Shown piece after piece: positions 1-8,803 of a stretch of DNA of 64,000 nucleotides. The translations under genes were made by a program, and so were the position numbers. The notes beneath the pieces were generated by a model. It worked only from the letters and a program-made list of their open reading frames with translations, had not been told where the DNA came from and made no database searches. The stretch is from Ruminococcus sp. (GTDB taxonomy: Bacteria; Bacillota; Clostridia; Oscillospirales; Ruminococcaceae), in assembly GCA_017542475.1 (NCBI GenBank), contig JAFXXD010000016.1:85591-149590 (forward strand). Direction: 5' to 3'. Each line of letters starts with the position of its first letter. The first letter of the stretch is position 1.

Positions 1-120
1 GCGTGCGTCTATCAGCTCCGCGACCGCGTCCACGAGCTTGAGGTTAGCGCTTATCGCCCGCCTCGTCTTCGCCATATGCCCCGGGAACCACTGTATCGTC
101 TTCATATCGTTGTTTTCCAA
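1..120 (-). CDS. rbgA: Ribosome biogenesis GTPase RbgA (YlqF), N-terminal part
   Basis: Only the first 40 codons lie in the window. The protein is cut by the left edge. The N-terminus contains [16 protein letters not shown] followed by [12 protein letters not shown], the hallmark start of RbgA/YlqF, a circularly permuted GTPase needed for late assembly of the 50S subunit. I chose the TTG at 118-120 because an AAGGAG box lies six bases upstream. An in-frame ATG at 103-105 has no such site. It is the last visible gene of the rplS-signal peptidase-Nudix run, and rplS-lepB-rbgA is a common Firmicute order, which supports the call. The G motifs are outside the window. Confidence 0.9.
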   Translation of the reverse strand, partial: MENNDMKTIQWFPGHMAKTRRAISANLKLVDAVAELIDAR

Positions 121-135
121 AGCAAACTCCTTCGT

Positions 136-591
136 TTACAGCTTTATCTCTCCGCTTATGAGTCTGTCGATTATAGCCTTTGCCCGCGATTCGAGCTCGG
201 GCAGCTTGTCAAGCGGGAAGAATCTCAGCTTCGTGCTCTCGCCGTCGTTGATACCGAGCTCTCCGCTGTAGTTTTTGACCTTGTACAGCGCTATCACGCA
301 GTCTACCTCGTCGCCGTTCGGGTAGGTGAACCAATACTCCCTGCCCGAGAGCACCGCAACAAGCTCCAGCGCCGATGTTTCGAGGTTTGTCTCCTCCCTG
401 AGCTCCCTGACGGCACATTCCTCCAGCGTCTCGCCGAGCTCCTTGCCGCCTCCGGGGATCCCCCAGTCGGAAGTGTCACTGCGCAGATTCAGCAGAAGCT
501 CGCCTGCCCTGTTGAAGACGAGGACGGTGGCTCCCGCGTATATTATCGGCTCGTGACCGACCTTTTTCCTCATATCGGATATGTAGCTCAT
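136..591 (-). CDS. Nudix hydrolase
   Basis: A 151-residue protein of the usual Nudix size. The Nudix box spans about residues 48-70, with GGGKELGE followed by VRELREETNLE. It keeps the metal-binding RELREE core, while the Gly near the box end is Asn. The family hydrolyses nucleoside diphosphates linked to another moiety. The substrate cannot be told from the sequence. The start has GGAGAG five bases upstream. It sits 12 bases after the second signal peptidase gene and 15 bases before the rbgA TTG start, so all are likely co-transcribed. A housecleaning role is a family-level guess. Confidence 0.88.
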   Translation of the reverse strand: MSYISDMRKKVGHEPIIYAGATVLVFNRAGELLLNLRSDTSDWGIPGGGKELGETLEECAVRELREETNLETSALELVAVLSGREYWFTYPNGDEVDCVIALYKVKNYSGELGINDGESTKLRFFPLDKLPELESRAKAIIDRLISGEIKL

Positions 592-603
592 TTCTCTCTC
601 CTG

Positions 604-1209
604 TCAGTCAACAGCTCCGAAGCTGCTGAATGGGTAGAACCTCAGCACTACCCTGCCTATCACGCTCTTCACGGGGACGAAGCCTATCTCCGACGAGCGG
701 CTGTCCTTCGAGACCGAACGGTGGTCGCCCATTACGAATACGCAGCCGTCGGGCACGGTGACGGGATACTGACCCGTGAATGCGCCGCCGTCGGCGTGGG
801 TCAGTCCGAGGCGCACGTAGCCCTCGCGGAGCTTTTCGCCGTCCACGGAGACAACGCCCTTCGTGAAGTCGATGTCAACGGTCTGACCGCTGTGCGCGAT
901 AACGCGCTTGACGATGATGTCGCCGACTCCCTCGCCCTTTTCAAGCGTGCCGTCCTCCGCTAAGGTAAAGCTCTCACGCGCGTCTATCAGCACGATATCG
1001 CCGTTCTCGGGCGACCTGTCGAGCAGGTTCACGATGACCTTGTCGTTCGGCATCAGGGTATTCTCCATAGAGCCGCCTCTTATCGCGGCTATCCGCAGAA
1101 TATAGGTAAAAATCAGCGTCACAACAAAAAAAGTTATGACAAGGGTCTCTGCGATGTCGGCAAAGCCGCCGCGCGGAGACCTCTTACTGCTGTCGGGGAC
1201 CTCAGCCAT
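604..1209 (-). CDS. lepB: Signal peptidase I (second copy in operon)
   Basis: A 201-residue type I signal peptidase that removes signal peptides from exported proteins at the outer face of the membrane. One N-terminal membrane segment lies at about residues 22-40, followed by the catalytic Ser47 in GGSMENTL and the general-base Lys101 in IIVKRVIAHSG. The late GDHRSVSKDSR box is also intact. It overlaps the upstream signal peptidase gene by eight bases, implying translational coupling. The two copies differ clearly in sequence (for example GDHRS against GDNRN), so they may favour different substrates. Confidence 0.93.
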   Translation of the reverse strand: MAEVPDSSKRSPRGGFADIAETLVITFFVVTLIFTYILRIAAIRGGSMENTLMPNDKVIVNLLDRSPENGDIVLIDARESFTLAEDGTLEKGEGVGDIIVKRVIAHSGQTVDIDFTKGVVSVDGEKLREGYVRLGLTHADGGAFTGQYPVTVPDGCVFVMGDHRSVSKDSRSSEIGFVPVKSVIGRVVLRFYPFSSFGAVD

Positions 1210-1903
1210 TCTTCGGTCCCTTCCATGAATCTGTCAGTATGTCGAAATCCTTCAGCGGCGAGTACCTCACGAGAGCCTTGCCGTAGATCTGATCCTTCTT
1301 TACGAGACCGACGCTCCTTGCGCGGCTGTCGGTCGAGTGGTTGCGGTTGTCGCCCATTACGAAGAAGTAGCCCTCGGGGACTGTTATCGGGTACTGGTCG
1401 GTGAATGCGCCGTAGCCGATGTCGGATGTGGGCGTGCCCTCGTTAACGTAGGGCTCGGAGAGTATCTTGTCGTCAACGATGACCTTGCCGTCCCTGATGT
1501 CAACGGTCTGTCCGCCGACCGCGATAACACGCTTGATTATGCACTCGCCTATCGCGTCGGAGCCTGCGCCGTCGGGGATGTAGGGCTTGCCGTTCTCGTC
1601 GAGGAGGTAGTTCACGTCCTTGTTGATGACGAGGATATCGCCGTAGTCAACGTCGAAGAACACCGTGGACATAAATATCTTGTCGGTGTTGCCTATAGAC
1701 GGGTCATAGTCCTTGTTGAGCGTGGGCACCATCGAATGTCCCACGATATTTACGGGGTGGAGGATATACGTGAACACCATTACTATGATGAACACCGTCA
1801 CGAGCGTGGACTCCACGATCTCGATGATATCCTTAACTATGCTCGACTTTTCGGCATTAGCCGCAGTCTGAGTGTTTTCTGTTTTATCGTTATTGTTTCC
1901 CAT
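1202..1903 (-). CDS. lepB: Signal peptidase I (first copy in operon)
   Basis: A 233-residue type I signal peptidase. It has a hydrophilic N-terminal tail of about 25 residues, a membrane segment at about 30-50, the catalytic Ser57 in VGHSMVPTL, Lys124 in CIIKRVIAVGGQ, and the GDNRNHSTDSR box. It is longer than its downstream neighbour because of the tail and an insertion after the Ser box containing DYDPSIGNTDK. It lies about 110 bases downstream of rplS and upstream of a second signal peptidase. One lepB after rplS is the usual Firmicute arrangement. Two in tandem is less usual and fits a species with many exported proteins. Confidence 0.94.
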   Translation of the reverse strand: MGNNNDKTENTQTAANAEKSSIVKDIIEIVESTLVTVFIIVMVFTYILHPVNIVGHSMVPTLNKDYDPSIGNTDKIFMSTVFFDVDYGDILVINKDVNYLLDENGKPYIPDGAGSDAIGECIIKRVIAVGGQTVDIRDGKVIVDDKILSEPYVNEGTPTSDIGYGAFTDQYPITVPEGYFFVMGDNRNHSTDSRARSVGLVKKDQIYGKALVRYSPLKDFDILTDSWKGPKNG

Positions 1904-2014
1904 AACGTGACCTCGCTGAAAAAATTATATGTAGCAAAAAAGGGACCTTGCGTCCCCCGAGGATAAGTCCGACCTGCCGACAGCAACTGCCGGCAGATAC
2001 GGTCTCTTCCGCTT

Positions 2015-2362
2015 TTAGCGGATCTGTTCCTTGACCTTTGCAGCCTTACCAACTCTGTCTCTGAGGTAGTAGAGCTTAGCTCTGCGGACTTTACCGCTTC
2101 TTACGATCTCTACCTTGTCAACAACAGGTGAGTGGAGAGGGAAAACTCTCTCGATACCGCAGCCGTGTGCAACACGTCTTACAGTGAAGGTCTCGCTGAT
2201 GCCACCGTGCTTCTTGGCGATAACTGTACCCTCGAATACCTGTATACGGCTCTTGTCGCCTTCCTGGATTCTTACGTGGACCTTTACGGTGTCACCGATG
2301 TTGAAAGCAGGAACGTTCTCCTTCTTAAGGCTTGATTCGCTGATCATTTTGAGTGCATCCAT
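2015..2362 (-). CDS. rplS: 50S ribosomal protein L19
   Basis: A 115-residue protein matching L19 along its length. Recognisable parts are [31 protein letters not shown] and the basic end [16 protein letters not shown]19 sits at the interface of the 30S and 50S subunits. A strong AGGAGG box precedes the ATG. The gene follows a roughly 220-base structured leader and a consensus promoter, and heads the operon with two signal peptidases, a Nudix gene and rbgA. The usual upstream neighbours rpsP, rimM and trmD are absent here. Confidence 0.97.
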   Translation of the reverse strand: MDALKMISESSLKKENVPAFNIGDTVKVHVRIQEGDKSRIQVFEGTVIAKKHGGISETFTVRRVAHGCGIERVFPLHSPVVDKVEIVRSGKVRRAKLYYLRDRVGKAAKVKEQIR

Positions 2363-2584
2363 TGTAATTTCCTCCTAAAATTTCCGAACATTCATACCCG
2401 TTCCGCACATCGGGATCAGCATTCCTCGCTGTACGGGAAAATGTATATAAGGTGTGGAGCTCCACACAGATCACTTGCGTGACCCTCTGCATAAGCAGGT
2501 ATCGGGCAGCGGACTATCCGATTTAATGTCTTTCGGCATTAACCCTCGACCGTATGTGAGATATACGGACGGAATTTTAAATGC
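2363..2584 (-). promoter_or_regulatory. Structured 5' leader of rplS (candidate L19 autoregulatory leader)
   Basis: About 220 bases separate the promoter from rplS, and the transcript is full of small perfect hairpins. Examples are CCGTAT/ATACGG, TTAATG/CATTAA, CTGC/GCAG, TCAC/GTGA around GCAA, and the palindrome TGTGGAGCTCCACA at 2453-2466. An L19 leader RNA is known upstream of rplS in Firmicutes, where ribosomal-protein feedback is proposed. Position and structure fit that, but I cannot confirm the family consensus by eye. Confidence 0.5.
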
Positions 2585-2590
2585 TCTGAT

Positions 2591-2619
2591 ATTATATCAC
2601 ATCTTTGCAGGAAATGCAA
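2591..2619 (-). promoter_or_regulatory. SigmaA promoter of the rplS operon
   Basis: Reading the minus strand, TTGCAT and TATAAT are separated by exactly 17 bases. Transcription would start near 2584. This drives rplS and the downstream signal peptidase, Nudix and rbgA genes. Confidence 0.8.
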
Positions 2620-2749
2620 GCCTTTTTTTAAAGAAATAGAAAAATAATTGTTTTGACGATTGTTCTGCGGCGCGAACGCTGCCGATATGTCCAGTAGGGG
2701 CAGCGTTCCGCCGCCCGCCATTATACCGACAAACTCACGGCAACCGAAT

Positions 2750-2776
2750 GTAGGGGACGCCGCCCTCGGCGTCCCG
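2750..2776. repeat. GTAGGGG-type intergenic hairpin
   Basis: GTAGGGGACGCCG followed by CGGCGTCCC forms a nine-base-pair stem with a CCCT loop. It belongs to the GTAGGGG family found in many intergenic gaps of this window. Confidence 0.75.
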
Positions 2777-2860
2777 TGCCTTACGAATTTCTCGTCTCAA
2801 AACGGCATTGCAATCTCGTGCGGAGATAACTCCGCAAGCAAGCGATTTCGGAACGGCAGA

Positions 2861-2922
2861 AGGGGACGCCCTCACTTGCAGGGCGTCCCCTCTCTGAAAA
2901 CAGCTCACTGGGCTGTTTTCAG
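2861..2922. repeat. Two adjacent perfect inverted repeats
   Basis: AGGGGACGCCCT pairs with AGGGCGTCCCCT across a seven-base loop. It is followed directly by CTGAAAACAGC pairing with GCTGTTTTCAG. They lie in a 450-base non-coding gap (2640-3093) between the rplS promoter and the methyltransferase gene. Nothing there looks coding. Confidence 0.7.
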
Positions 2923-2984
2923 ATTCACCCCTTGCGGAGCGCCTTCGTTTTGTTTCGCCGTTCTTTAAAAACTGTGAACGGCGA

Positions 2985-3049
2985 CCAAAGGCTCTGCCTT
3001 TGGAATCCGCAAGCCTTTGAAAAGGCTTGAGCGAAACTTTCGGTTTCGC
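2985..3049. repeat. Compound CTCTGCC-type hairpin cluster
   Basis: Three successive hairpins: CCAAAGGCTCTGCCTTTGG, AAGCCTTT with AAAGGCTT, and GCGAAA with TTTCGC. The same modules recur in a different order near 48.4 kb, and close relatives lie at 40.0 and 55.2 kb. Confidence 0.7.
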
Positions 3050-3093
3050 GCAGTAGCGTGTTAGGGGCGGAAGATGCCCCCGCGCAGTAGGCT

Positions 3094-3885
3094 TTATTTC
3101 TTCTTTAGCACCGCCATTGCCGCGTGGTGGAGGATATCAAACTCCGCGGGAGCTGTCTTTTCAAGCATTTCCATATGCTCGCGCTCCCACGCCGCCGTCT
3201 CCTCGGGCGTGAGCGACGCCGCAACTCCGCGGCACGCCTTCATTCTGTCGTTCCAGCTCTCGCGCGTAAAATGCACGGGCAGGTCATAGTCCTCGGCGTG
3301 CTCAACCTCGAAGTATTTGTTCGCTATTTCGGGAATATACACGGGCTTGCGCTCGTAGCCGCCGCCTGTCCAATTAGGATTGTGCTTTAGCACGAGCTCC
3401 TCGCTCTCCCTCGCAAGCGCGTCGTCCGCAGGCACCCACGCCATAAACAGTATGACCAGCCTGCCGCCGTCCTTGAGCAGGCGGGCAAGCTTCGGTATCA
3501 CAACGTCGTAGTCGAAGTAGAAGAAGCACTGGCACGCCGTTATCACGTCGAATGTGCCGTCGGGGAAGTCAAGCTCCTCCGCCGCCGAAACGACGAATCT
3601 GATGTCCATATCCGAGCGCTCGGCGAGCATTTTCGCCTGTGCTATCTGGTTCTCGGAGATGTCCGAGCCGACCCACTCCGCTCCGAAACGGTACATACTG
3701 CGCGGTACTACGCCCGTGCCCGTGCCGAGGTCGAGAACTTTCTGTCCCTTCACGCACAGTTCGCGGTCTGCGACCTTCTCGAAGAATATCGGCGGGTAGA
3801 TGTCGCGGTATTTGGCGTAGTCCGACGAGGTGCGTCCCCAGTCGAACGCCTTGCCGCCGTCGATGTCCTTTTTGAAAATATCCAT
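3094..3885 (-). CDS. Class I SAM-dependent methyltransferase
   Basis: A 263-residue protein with the Rossmann SAM-binding core. Motif I VLDLGTGTG lies at about residue 50, the acidic WVGSDIS follows, and the motif IV region is FDVITACQCFFYFD. This matches the UbiE/Methyltransf_11 type, transferring methyl from SAM to an unknown small molecule. AAAGGAGA precedes the start. It stands alone, with repeats on its 3' side and a 43-base gap before the next gene upstream. A ubiquinone or menaquinone role is not supported by the neighbours. Confidence 0.85.
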   Translation of the reverse strand: MDIFKKDIDGGKAFDWGRTSSDYAKYRDIYPPIFFEKVADRELCVKGQKVLDLGTGTGVVPRSMYRFGAEWVGSDISENQIAQAKMLAERSDMDIRFVVSAAEELDFPDGTFDVITACQCFFYFDYDVVIPKLARLLKDGGRLVILFMAWVPADDALARESEELVLKHNPNWTGGGYERKPVYIPEIANKYFEVEHAEDYDLPVHFTRESWNDRMKACRGVAASLTPEETAAWEREHMEMLEKTAPAEFDILHHAAMAVLKKK

Positions 3886-3931
3886 ATTTATCTCCTTTCA
3901 ATTTGTCTGATGCGTAATTGAATGTGCCCGC

Positions 3932-4588
3932 CTATTCAAAGACCGTGTTGTCTGCGCAGAGAATGGCTGTCCGTCGGATATCGCGCACCTCGAAGGGCAG
4001 GTCGGTAGTCTGTCTGAGGGCTTCGATGAAGAGCGTGGGGTTGTAGTTGGTCTGCGTGCCCGCGGGCAGGTACATCGTAATGTCCACCGAGCTGCCCGTA
4101 TCCGCGCAGGTAAGCACCTCGGTATCGGGCTTGATATCGACCGTCTTTATGCCCTTTTTCGTCTTCTTCTCGATGAGTATCTCGGGCTGTGTGAGAAGCG
4201 TCTGCACCGCCGCGTACAGTCCCGCAGAATCGTCCGTGACGAGGGAGAAGGCATACTCCGCCTTCGCTATCGCCGTTATCTTCTGCTTCTGCTCCGCGAC
4301 CTTCACTATCCGCATACCCTCGGGCATTACGGCGTTGAGAGCGTCACGTATCGCCTCCATCGGCATCTCGTCGTCGGTGATGTTGAAGTCCAGTATCTCG
4401 CAGCTGCTCTCGAAGCCCAGCGACAGCGCCAGCGCGAAGCTGTAGTAAGGGTGCGGGTTGAAGCCCTCGGTGTACCATATCGGTATCCGCGAGCGCCTGA
4501 AGGTCCGCAGCATACAGCGGTTCAGGTCGAGGTGGGAGATGTACTTTGCACGCCCTTTCTTCTCAAACGTTGCTCTTACTCTTTGCAA
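3932..4588 (-). CDS. Radical-SAM-linked DUF2344 protein
   Basis: A 218-residue protein starting VRATFEKKGRAKYISHLDL, then FNPHPYYSFALALSLGFES, the signature of the DUF2344 family (TIGR03936). Members are encoded next to or fused with a large radical-SAM protein, as here, where it overlaps the radical-SAM gene by 26 bases. Its role is not established. Association with ribosome or RNA modification has been suggested from context. No catalytic motif is visible. Confidence 0.85.
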   Translation of the reverse strand: MQRVRATFEKKGRAKYISHLDLNRCMLRTFRRSRIPIWYTEGFNPHPYYSFALALSLGFESSCEILDFNITDDEMPMEAIRDALNAVMPEGMRIVKVAEQKQKITAIAKAEYAFSLVTDDSAGLYAAVQTLLTQPEILIEKKTKKGIKTVDIKPDTEVLTCADTGSSVDITMYLPAGTQTNYNPTLFIEALRQTTDLPFEVRDIRRTAILCADNTVFE

Positions 4589-6425
4589 AGCATTCCCTCC
4601 CCACTTTCTTGTTCACTCCGCAGCCCGAGCACCTCTGGCGGCAGTTCGGAGTAGTCTTTGACTCGTGCGCGGTCTTGTTCTCGCGGACAAGGAACGCCTT
4701 GTCCACGAGGTAGTCGAGGTGATCCCACGGCAGTATCTCGTCATATTCAAAGCGGCGGTTCGCGTAGAAGGACGGGTCTATGCCGCAGTCCGCGAACGCC
4801 TCCAGCCACAGGTCGGGCTTGAAATATTCCTCCCAGCTGTCGAACTTGCAGCCCTTCCTCCACGCCGCGTATATCGCGGGACACAGCCTTCTGTCGCCCT
4901 TCGCCAGTATGACCTCGAGCATACTCACGTTCGGGTCGTGGTAGCTTATCTTTATCTTTTTGCTCTTCGTCGAGCCCAGCAGCAGCTTCTGCTTGTGCTC
5001 GACCATTTCACGGGTGTCCTGCGGCTCGAACTCGAACGGCGTGAACGGCTTCGGTACGAAGGTGGCACAGCTCACCGACACCTGCACGCCCTTGCCGCGA
5101 GGTCTGTCCTCTATGCTGTAGAACAGGTCCACGATGCGCTGGGCGAGCTCCGCTATGCCGACGATGTCCTCGTCCGTCTCGGTGGGAAGTCCCATCATAA
5201 AGTAGAGCTTCACACTGCTGTAGCCGCCCTCAAACGCGATACGACAGGTGTTCATTATCTCCTCCTCGGAGACATTCTTGTTTATGACGTCGCGGAGGCG
5301 CTGTGTGCCGCCCTCTGCCGCGAAGGTAAGTCCGCTCTTGCGCACCTTCTTTATCTTGTTGAGCAGGGACTCCGAGAAGTTGTCCACTCTCAGCGACGGC
5401 AGCGAGAGGTTGATGCGCTCGCCCGCGGTGTAGTCTATCAGCTTCGTGAGCATATTGTCGATGTCGTAGTGGTCGCTCGTGCTCAGCGAGGCGAGCGATA
5501 CCTCGTCGTAGCCCGTGTTCTCGCACAGAGCCTTGGTCTGCGCGAATATGGTATCCGCCGTCTTCTCGCGGAAGGGACGATATATGAAGCCCGCCTGACA
5601 GAAGCGGCAGCCGCGTATGCAGCCGCGCAGCACCTCCACGGAAACGCGGTCGTGGACTATCTCCGTGAAGGGCACGACGAAGTTGTCGGGGTAGTAGACC
5701 TTGTCGTAGTCGCGGATTATGCGCTTGCGGACGGTGGTCGGTATGCCCTCGTCAACGTCGAGGCGGTCTATCGTGCCGTCCTCCTTGTAGACGAAGTGGT
5801 AGAACTGCGGCACGTACACGCCCTCTATCTGTGCCGCGGCGCGCAGGAATTCCAGCCTTGTCGCGCCCTCCTGCTTCATTCTGTGGTAGAGGTCGATGAG
5901 CTCGAGATTTACCTCCTCGCCCTCACCGAGCACGAACAGGTCGAAGAAGTCGGCAAGCGGCTCGGGATTGCACACGCAGGGACCTCCTGCCATGACTATC
6001 TGACGCAGCTCGGGTGTCCTGTCCTTAGCGAATATCGGTATCCCCGCGAGGTCGAGCATATTCAGTATGTTAGCGTACGAGAGCTCGTACTGCAATGTGA
6101 AGCCTACGAAGTCGAAATCGCGTATCGGGTCGAGGGATTCAAGCGCGTAGAGCGGTATATCGTTCTCGCGCATTATAGCCTCGAAGTCCTCAGACGGCGC
6201 AAAGCAGCGCTCGCACCAGTAGTTCTCGCGTGCGTTCGTCAGCGAGTAAAGTATCTTCATTCCGAGGTGCGACATTCCGATGTCGTACGTGTCGGGGAAG
6301 CAGAAAGCGAAGCGGACGTCCACCTTAGACTTGTCCTTTATCACGCTCCCGACCTCGCCGCCGATGTAGCGCGAGGGCTTCTGCACCTCAAGAAGGTGCT
6401 TCTCGATTTTTTGTTTTAAGTCCAT
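4563..6425 (-). CDS. B12-binding/radical-SAM protein, TIGR03960 type
   Basis: A 620-residue protein with an N-terminal B12-binding-like fold (CFPDTYDIGMSHLGMKILYS), a radical-SAM core with the CxxxCxxC cluster motif CIRGCRFC at about residue 265, and a C-terminal Cys-rich end (CRQRCSGCGVNKKVGREC). I place the start at the ATG ending at 6425, with GGTGG upstream and the sequence MDLKQKIEKHLL. A longer reading would run through a GTAGGGG hairpin repeat. It overlaps the DUF2344 gene, so the two are translationally coupled partners. The reaction is unknown. Confidence 0.87.
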   Translation of the reverse strand: MDLKQKIEKHLLEVQKPSRYIGGEVGSVIKDKSKVDVRFAFCFPDTYDIGMSHLGMKILYSLTNARENYWCERCFAPSEDFEAIMRENDIPLYALESLDPIRDFDFVGFTLQYELSYANILNMLDLAGIPIFAKDRTPELRQIVMAGGPCVCNPEPLADFFDLFVLGEGEEVNLELIDLYHRMKQEGATRLEFLRAAAQIEGVYVPQFYHFVYKEDGTIDRLDVDEGIPTTVRKRIIRDYDKVYYPDNFVVPFTEIVHDRVSVEVLRGCIRGCRFCQAGFIYRPFREKTADTIFAQTKALCENTGYDEVSLASLSTSDHYDIDNMLTKLIDYTAGERINLSLPSLRVDNFSESLLNKIKKVRKSGLTFAAEGGTQRLRDVINKNVSEEEIMNTCRIAFEGGYSSVKLYFMMGLPTETDEDIVGIAELAQRIVDLFYSIEDRPRGKGVQVSVSCATFVPKPFTPFEFEPQDTREMVEHKQKLLLGSTKSKKIKISYHDPNVSMLEVILAKGDRRLCPAIYAAWRKGCKFDSWEEYFKPDLWLEAFADCGIDPSFYANRRFEYDEILPWDHLDYLVDKAFLVRENKTAHESKTTPNCRQRCSGCGVNKKVGRECFAKSKSNV

Positions 6426-6455
6426 ATATCCACCTTTGGGTATCATCAAATATGT

Positions 6456-6519
6456 GTAGGGGACGGCGTCCTCGACGTCCCGCAAATCAATTGCCTGTAG
6501 GGGCGGATATCATCCGCCC
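6456..6519. repeat. Two GTAGGGG-type hairpins
   Basis: Two family members in direct orientation: one with GGGACG/CGTCCC at 6456-6482 and one with GTAGGGGCGGAT/ATCCGCCC at 6497-6519. They fill the gap between the radical-SAM start and the cdd stop codon. The second is repeated almost exactly at 42846-42868. Confidence 0.75.
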
Positions 6520-6531
6520 TGTCTGTTCATT

Positions 6532-7118
<587 letters not shown>

Positions 7119-7133
7119 AGTGCACCTCTTGTC

Positions 7134-8552
7134 TCAGTTTTTACTCATATATTCCGATATATCGCCGCTTCCACCCGTTGAGATGTACGAGTAGTAACCC
7201 AGTATCGCGGACGCGTCCTTCGCGTCGAGCATACCGTCGGCGTTGACATCGGCGGCGTTTTTTATCTCTGTCGGGAGCGGCTCTGTCTCCGCACCGGTGG
7301 ACAGCTTCGAGTATTCAGCAAGAATGAACGAGGCGTCCTTGGAATCGACCTTGCCGTCGCAGTTGGGGTCGCCGAACGAAACGGTTTTAGGAGGTTCACC
7401 GTCAAGTGCTTCAAACCTGTATCCGTATTTTTCAGCGTAAGCCTGTGCTGTTGAACTAACATATCCACGAATACACTCTTTTTCGACTTCTTCTCTACAA
7501 GTGTATGTCTCCTTTCCACCATAAATATCACAATCAGGATTCAATATCGTAATCTCACATAATCCCGTATAATAAAAAGCACCGCTACCTATTTTTTCAA
7601 GACTTTTGGGTAGAGTTATTCTTTCTAAATCGGATGTACAGCTAAATGATGCGTTTTTTATGAGCTTTAAGTTTGAAGATAATTCGCACTCTTTCAAGAA
7701 ATAACACGCATAAAATGCTTCTTTGCCAATTATTTCAACCGTGTTTGAAAAAACTATTTTATCAATATTTTGGTTTTCAAAAAATGCATAATCGCCTATC
7801 TCGACAACACCATTGGGGATACTGTATGTATTCGATTCACAGTTTTTTCCAAAAGGATAGCATATCAACAAGGTTTTGTCTTTGTTAAACAACACCCCAT
7901 CTATACTTGAAAAGTAATGGTTGTCTTCTGATACAGTAATACTCTCTATTCCACGTTCCCTTTGTCCAGTTTTTCCGCCAACAAAAAACCAATGACCAAC
8001 TGTTTCTGTTAAAAAAGCTGTACTTGATATCTCTTTAATATTTTTTGTGATACTAACTGTCTTTAGAGAGCGACAGTTTCCAAAAGCAAGCGGCTCAATC
8101 GTTTCAACCGAATCTGGAAATGCTACTTCCTCTAATTGCTCGCAATCATGAAAAACAGCTCTACGCATGGTGCTGACCCCATTAGGAATATTAATGCTTT
8201 TAAGGCTTATACAGCCATTAAATGCGCGTTCTCCAATATCAATAATAGAATTAGGAATTACCACAGATTCAAGTTTTTCACATTTCTCAAAAGCCTCACC
8301 TTCAATACAAGTTACAGTTACTCCATTTATACTGCTTGGAACATTTATGTTTCCAGCAATGCTTTCATCGCAATGAACCAAAACAGCATAATCAGAATAA
8401 ACATTAAAAGTCAAATCTCCCTCAACGACCTCGGCGTAATCTAACGCACTCGCGGTGATAACGCAGCCCGAACGCTCTGCCGTGAACGGCGCGGCTGCTC
8501 CGCACACCATCGCAGCCGCCATCACAGCCGCCATTATCCTGCCTTTTCTCAT
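7134..8552 (-). CDS. Secreted leucine-rich-repeat (BspA-type) protein with C-terminal dockerin
   Basis: A 472-residue exported protein. The signal peptide is at about residues 1-35. Many LRR_5/BspA-type repeats follow (for example LESVVIPNSIIDIGERAFNGC), then a type I dockerin with two calcium loops: GDPNCDGKVDSKDASFILAEY and ADVNADGMLDAKDASAILGYY. The dockerin suggests attachment to a cohesin-bearing scaffold. The LRR part probably mediates binding. I chose the ATG at 8550-8552 because GGAGGA sits ten bases upstream. A GTG nine bases earlier abuts that box. The LRR segment (about 7440-8430) is visibly richer in A+T than either end of the gene, suggesting a transferred module. Confidence 0.88.
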   Translation of the reverse strand: MRKGRIMAAVMAAAMVCGAAAPFTAERSGCVITASALDYAEVVEGDLTFNVYSDYAVLVHCDESIAGNINVPSSINGVTVTCIEGEAFEKCEKLESVVIPNSIIDIGERAFNGCISLKSINIPNGVSTMRRAVFHDCEQLEEVAFPDSVETIEPLAFGNCRSLKTVSITKNIKEISSTAFLTETVGHWFFVGGKTGQRERGIESITVSEDNHYFSSIDGVLFNKDKTLLICYPFGKNCESNTYSIPNGVVEIGDYAFFENQNIDKIVFSNTVEIIGKEAFYACYFLKECELSSNLKLIKNASFSCTSDLERITLPKSLEKIGSGAFYYTGLCEITILNPDCDIYGGKETYTCREEVEKECIRGYVSSTAQAYAEKYGYRFEALDGEPPKTVSFGDPNCDGKVDSKDASFILAEYSKLSTGAETEPLPTEIKNAADVNADGMLDAKDASAILGYYSYISTGGSGDISEYMSKN

Positions 8553-8670
8553 TCTTTCCACTCCTCCGCACGCGCCGTGTCGGCTCCGCGCATATTCTTA
8601 AATCTATCTTATCATAATCCGTCCCAAAAGTCAATAAATCCGAGGCGGAGTTCAAACTGAACAACCGGAC

Positions 8671-8697
8671 GGGCGGCGGAACGTCGCCCCCTACAAT
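8671..8697. repeat. GTAGGGG-type hairpin, inverted orientation
   Basis: Reads GGGCGGCGGAACGTCGCCCC then CTACAATTG, the complement of the family consensus. It lies in the gap between the two divergent genes at 8553-8803, upstream of the helicase promoter. Confidence 0.65.
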
Positions 8698-8725
8698 TGA
8701 ATGTGAAAATTTTTTCATAATTATA

Positions 8726-8754
8726 TTGTAATATGTGTCGATATATGCTATAAT
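8726..8754 (+). promoter_or_regulatory. SigmaA promoter of the giant helicase gene
   Basis: TTGTAA and TATAAT separated by 17 bases, with TGC before the -10 hexamer (extended -10). This gives the helicase gene its own promoter. Confidence 0.75.
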
Positions 8755-8803
8755 AATAAAGTATATGAAAAATTCAGCCCTTTCGGGCGGAACGGAGCTT
8801 GAT

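Noticed and set aside
4665-6419. Long open frame opposite the radical-SAM gene
   Set aside because: The opposite strand encodes a clear family protein with CxxxCxxC. The plus frame has no ribosome binding site and a composition typical of antisense frames in G/C-rich third-position coding sequence.
8735-8803. Earlier in-frame ATG for the giant helicase
   Set aside because: It overlaps the -10 promoter region at 8749-8754. The ATG at 8804 has GGAG at good spacing.
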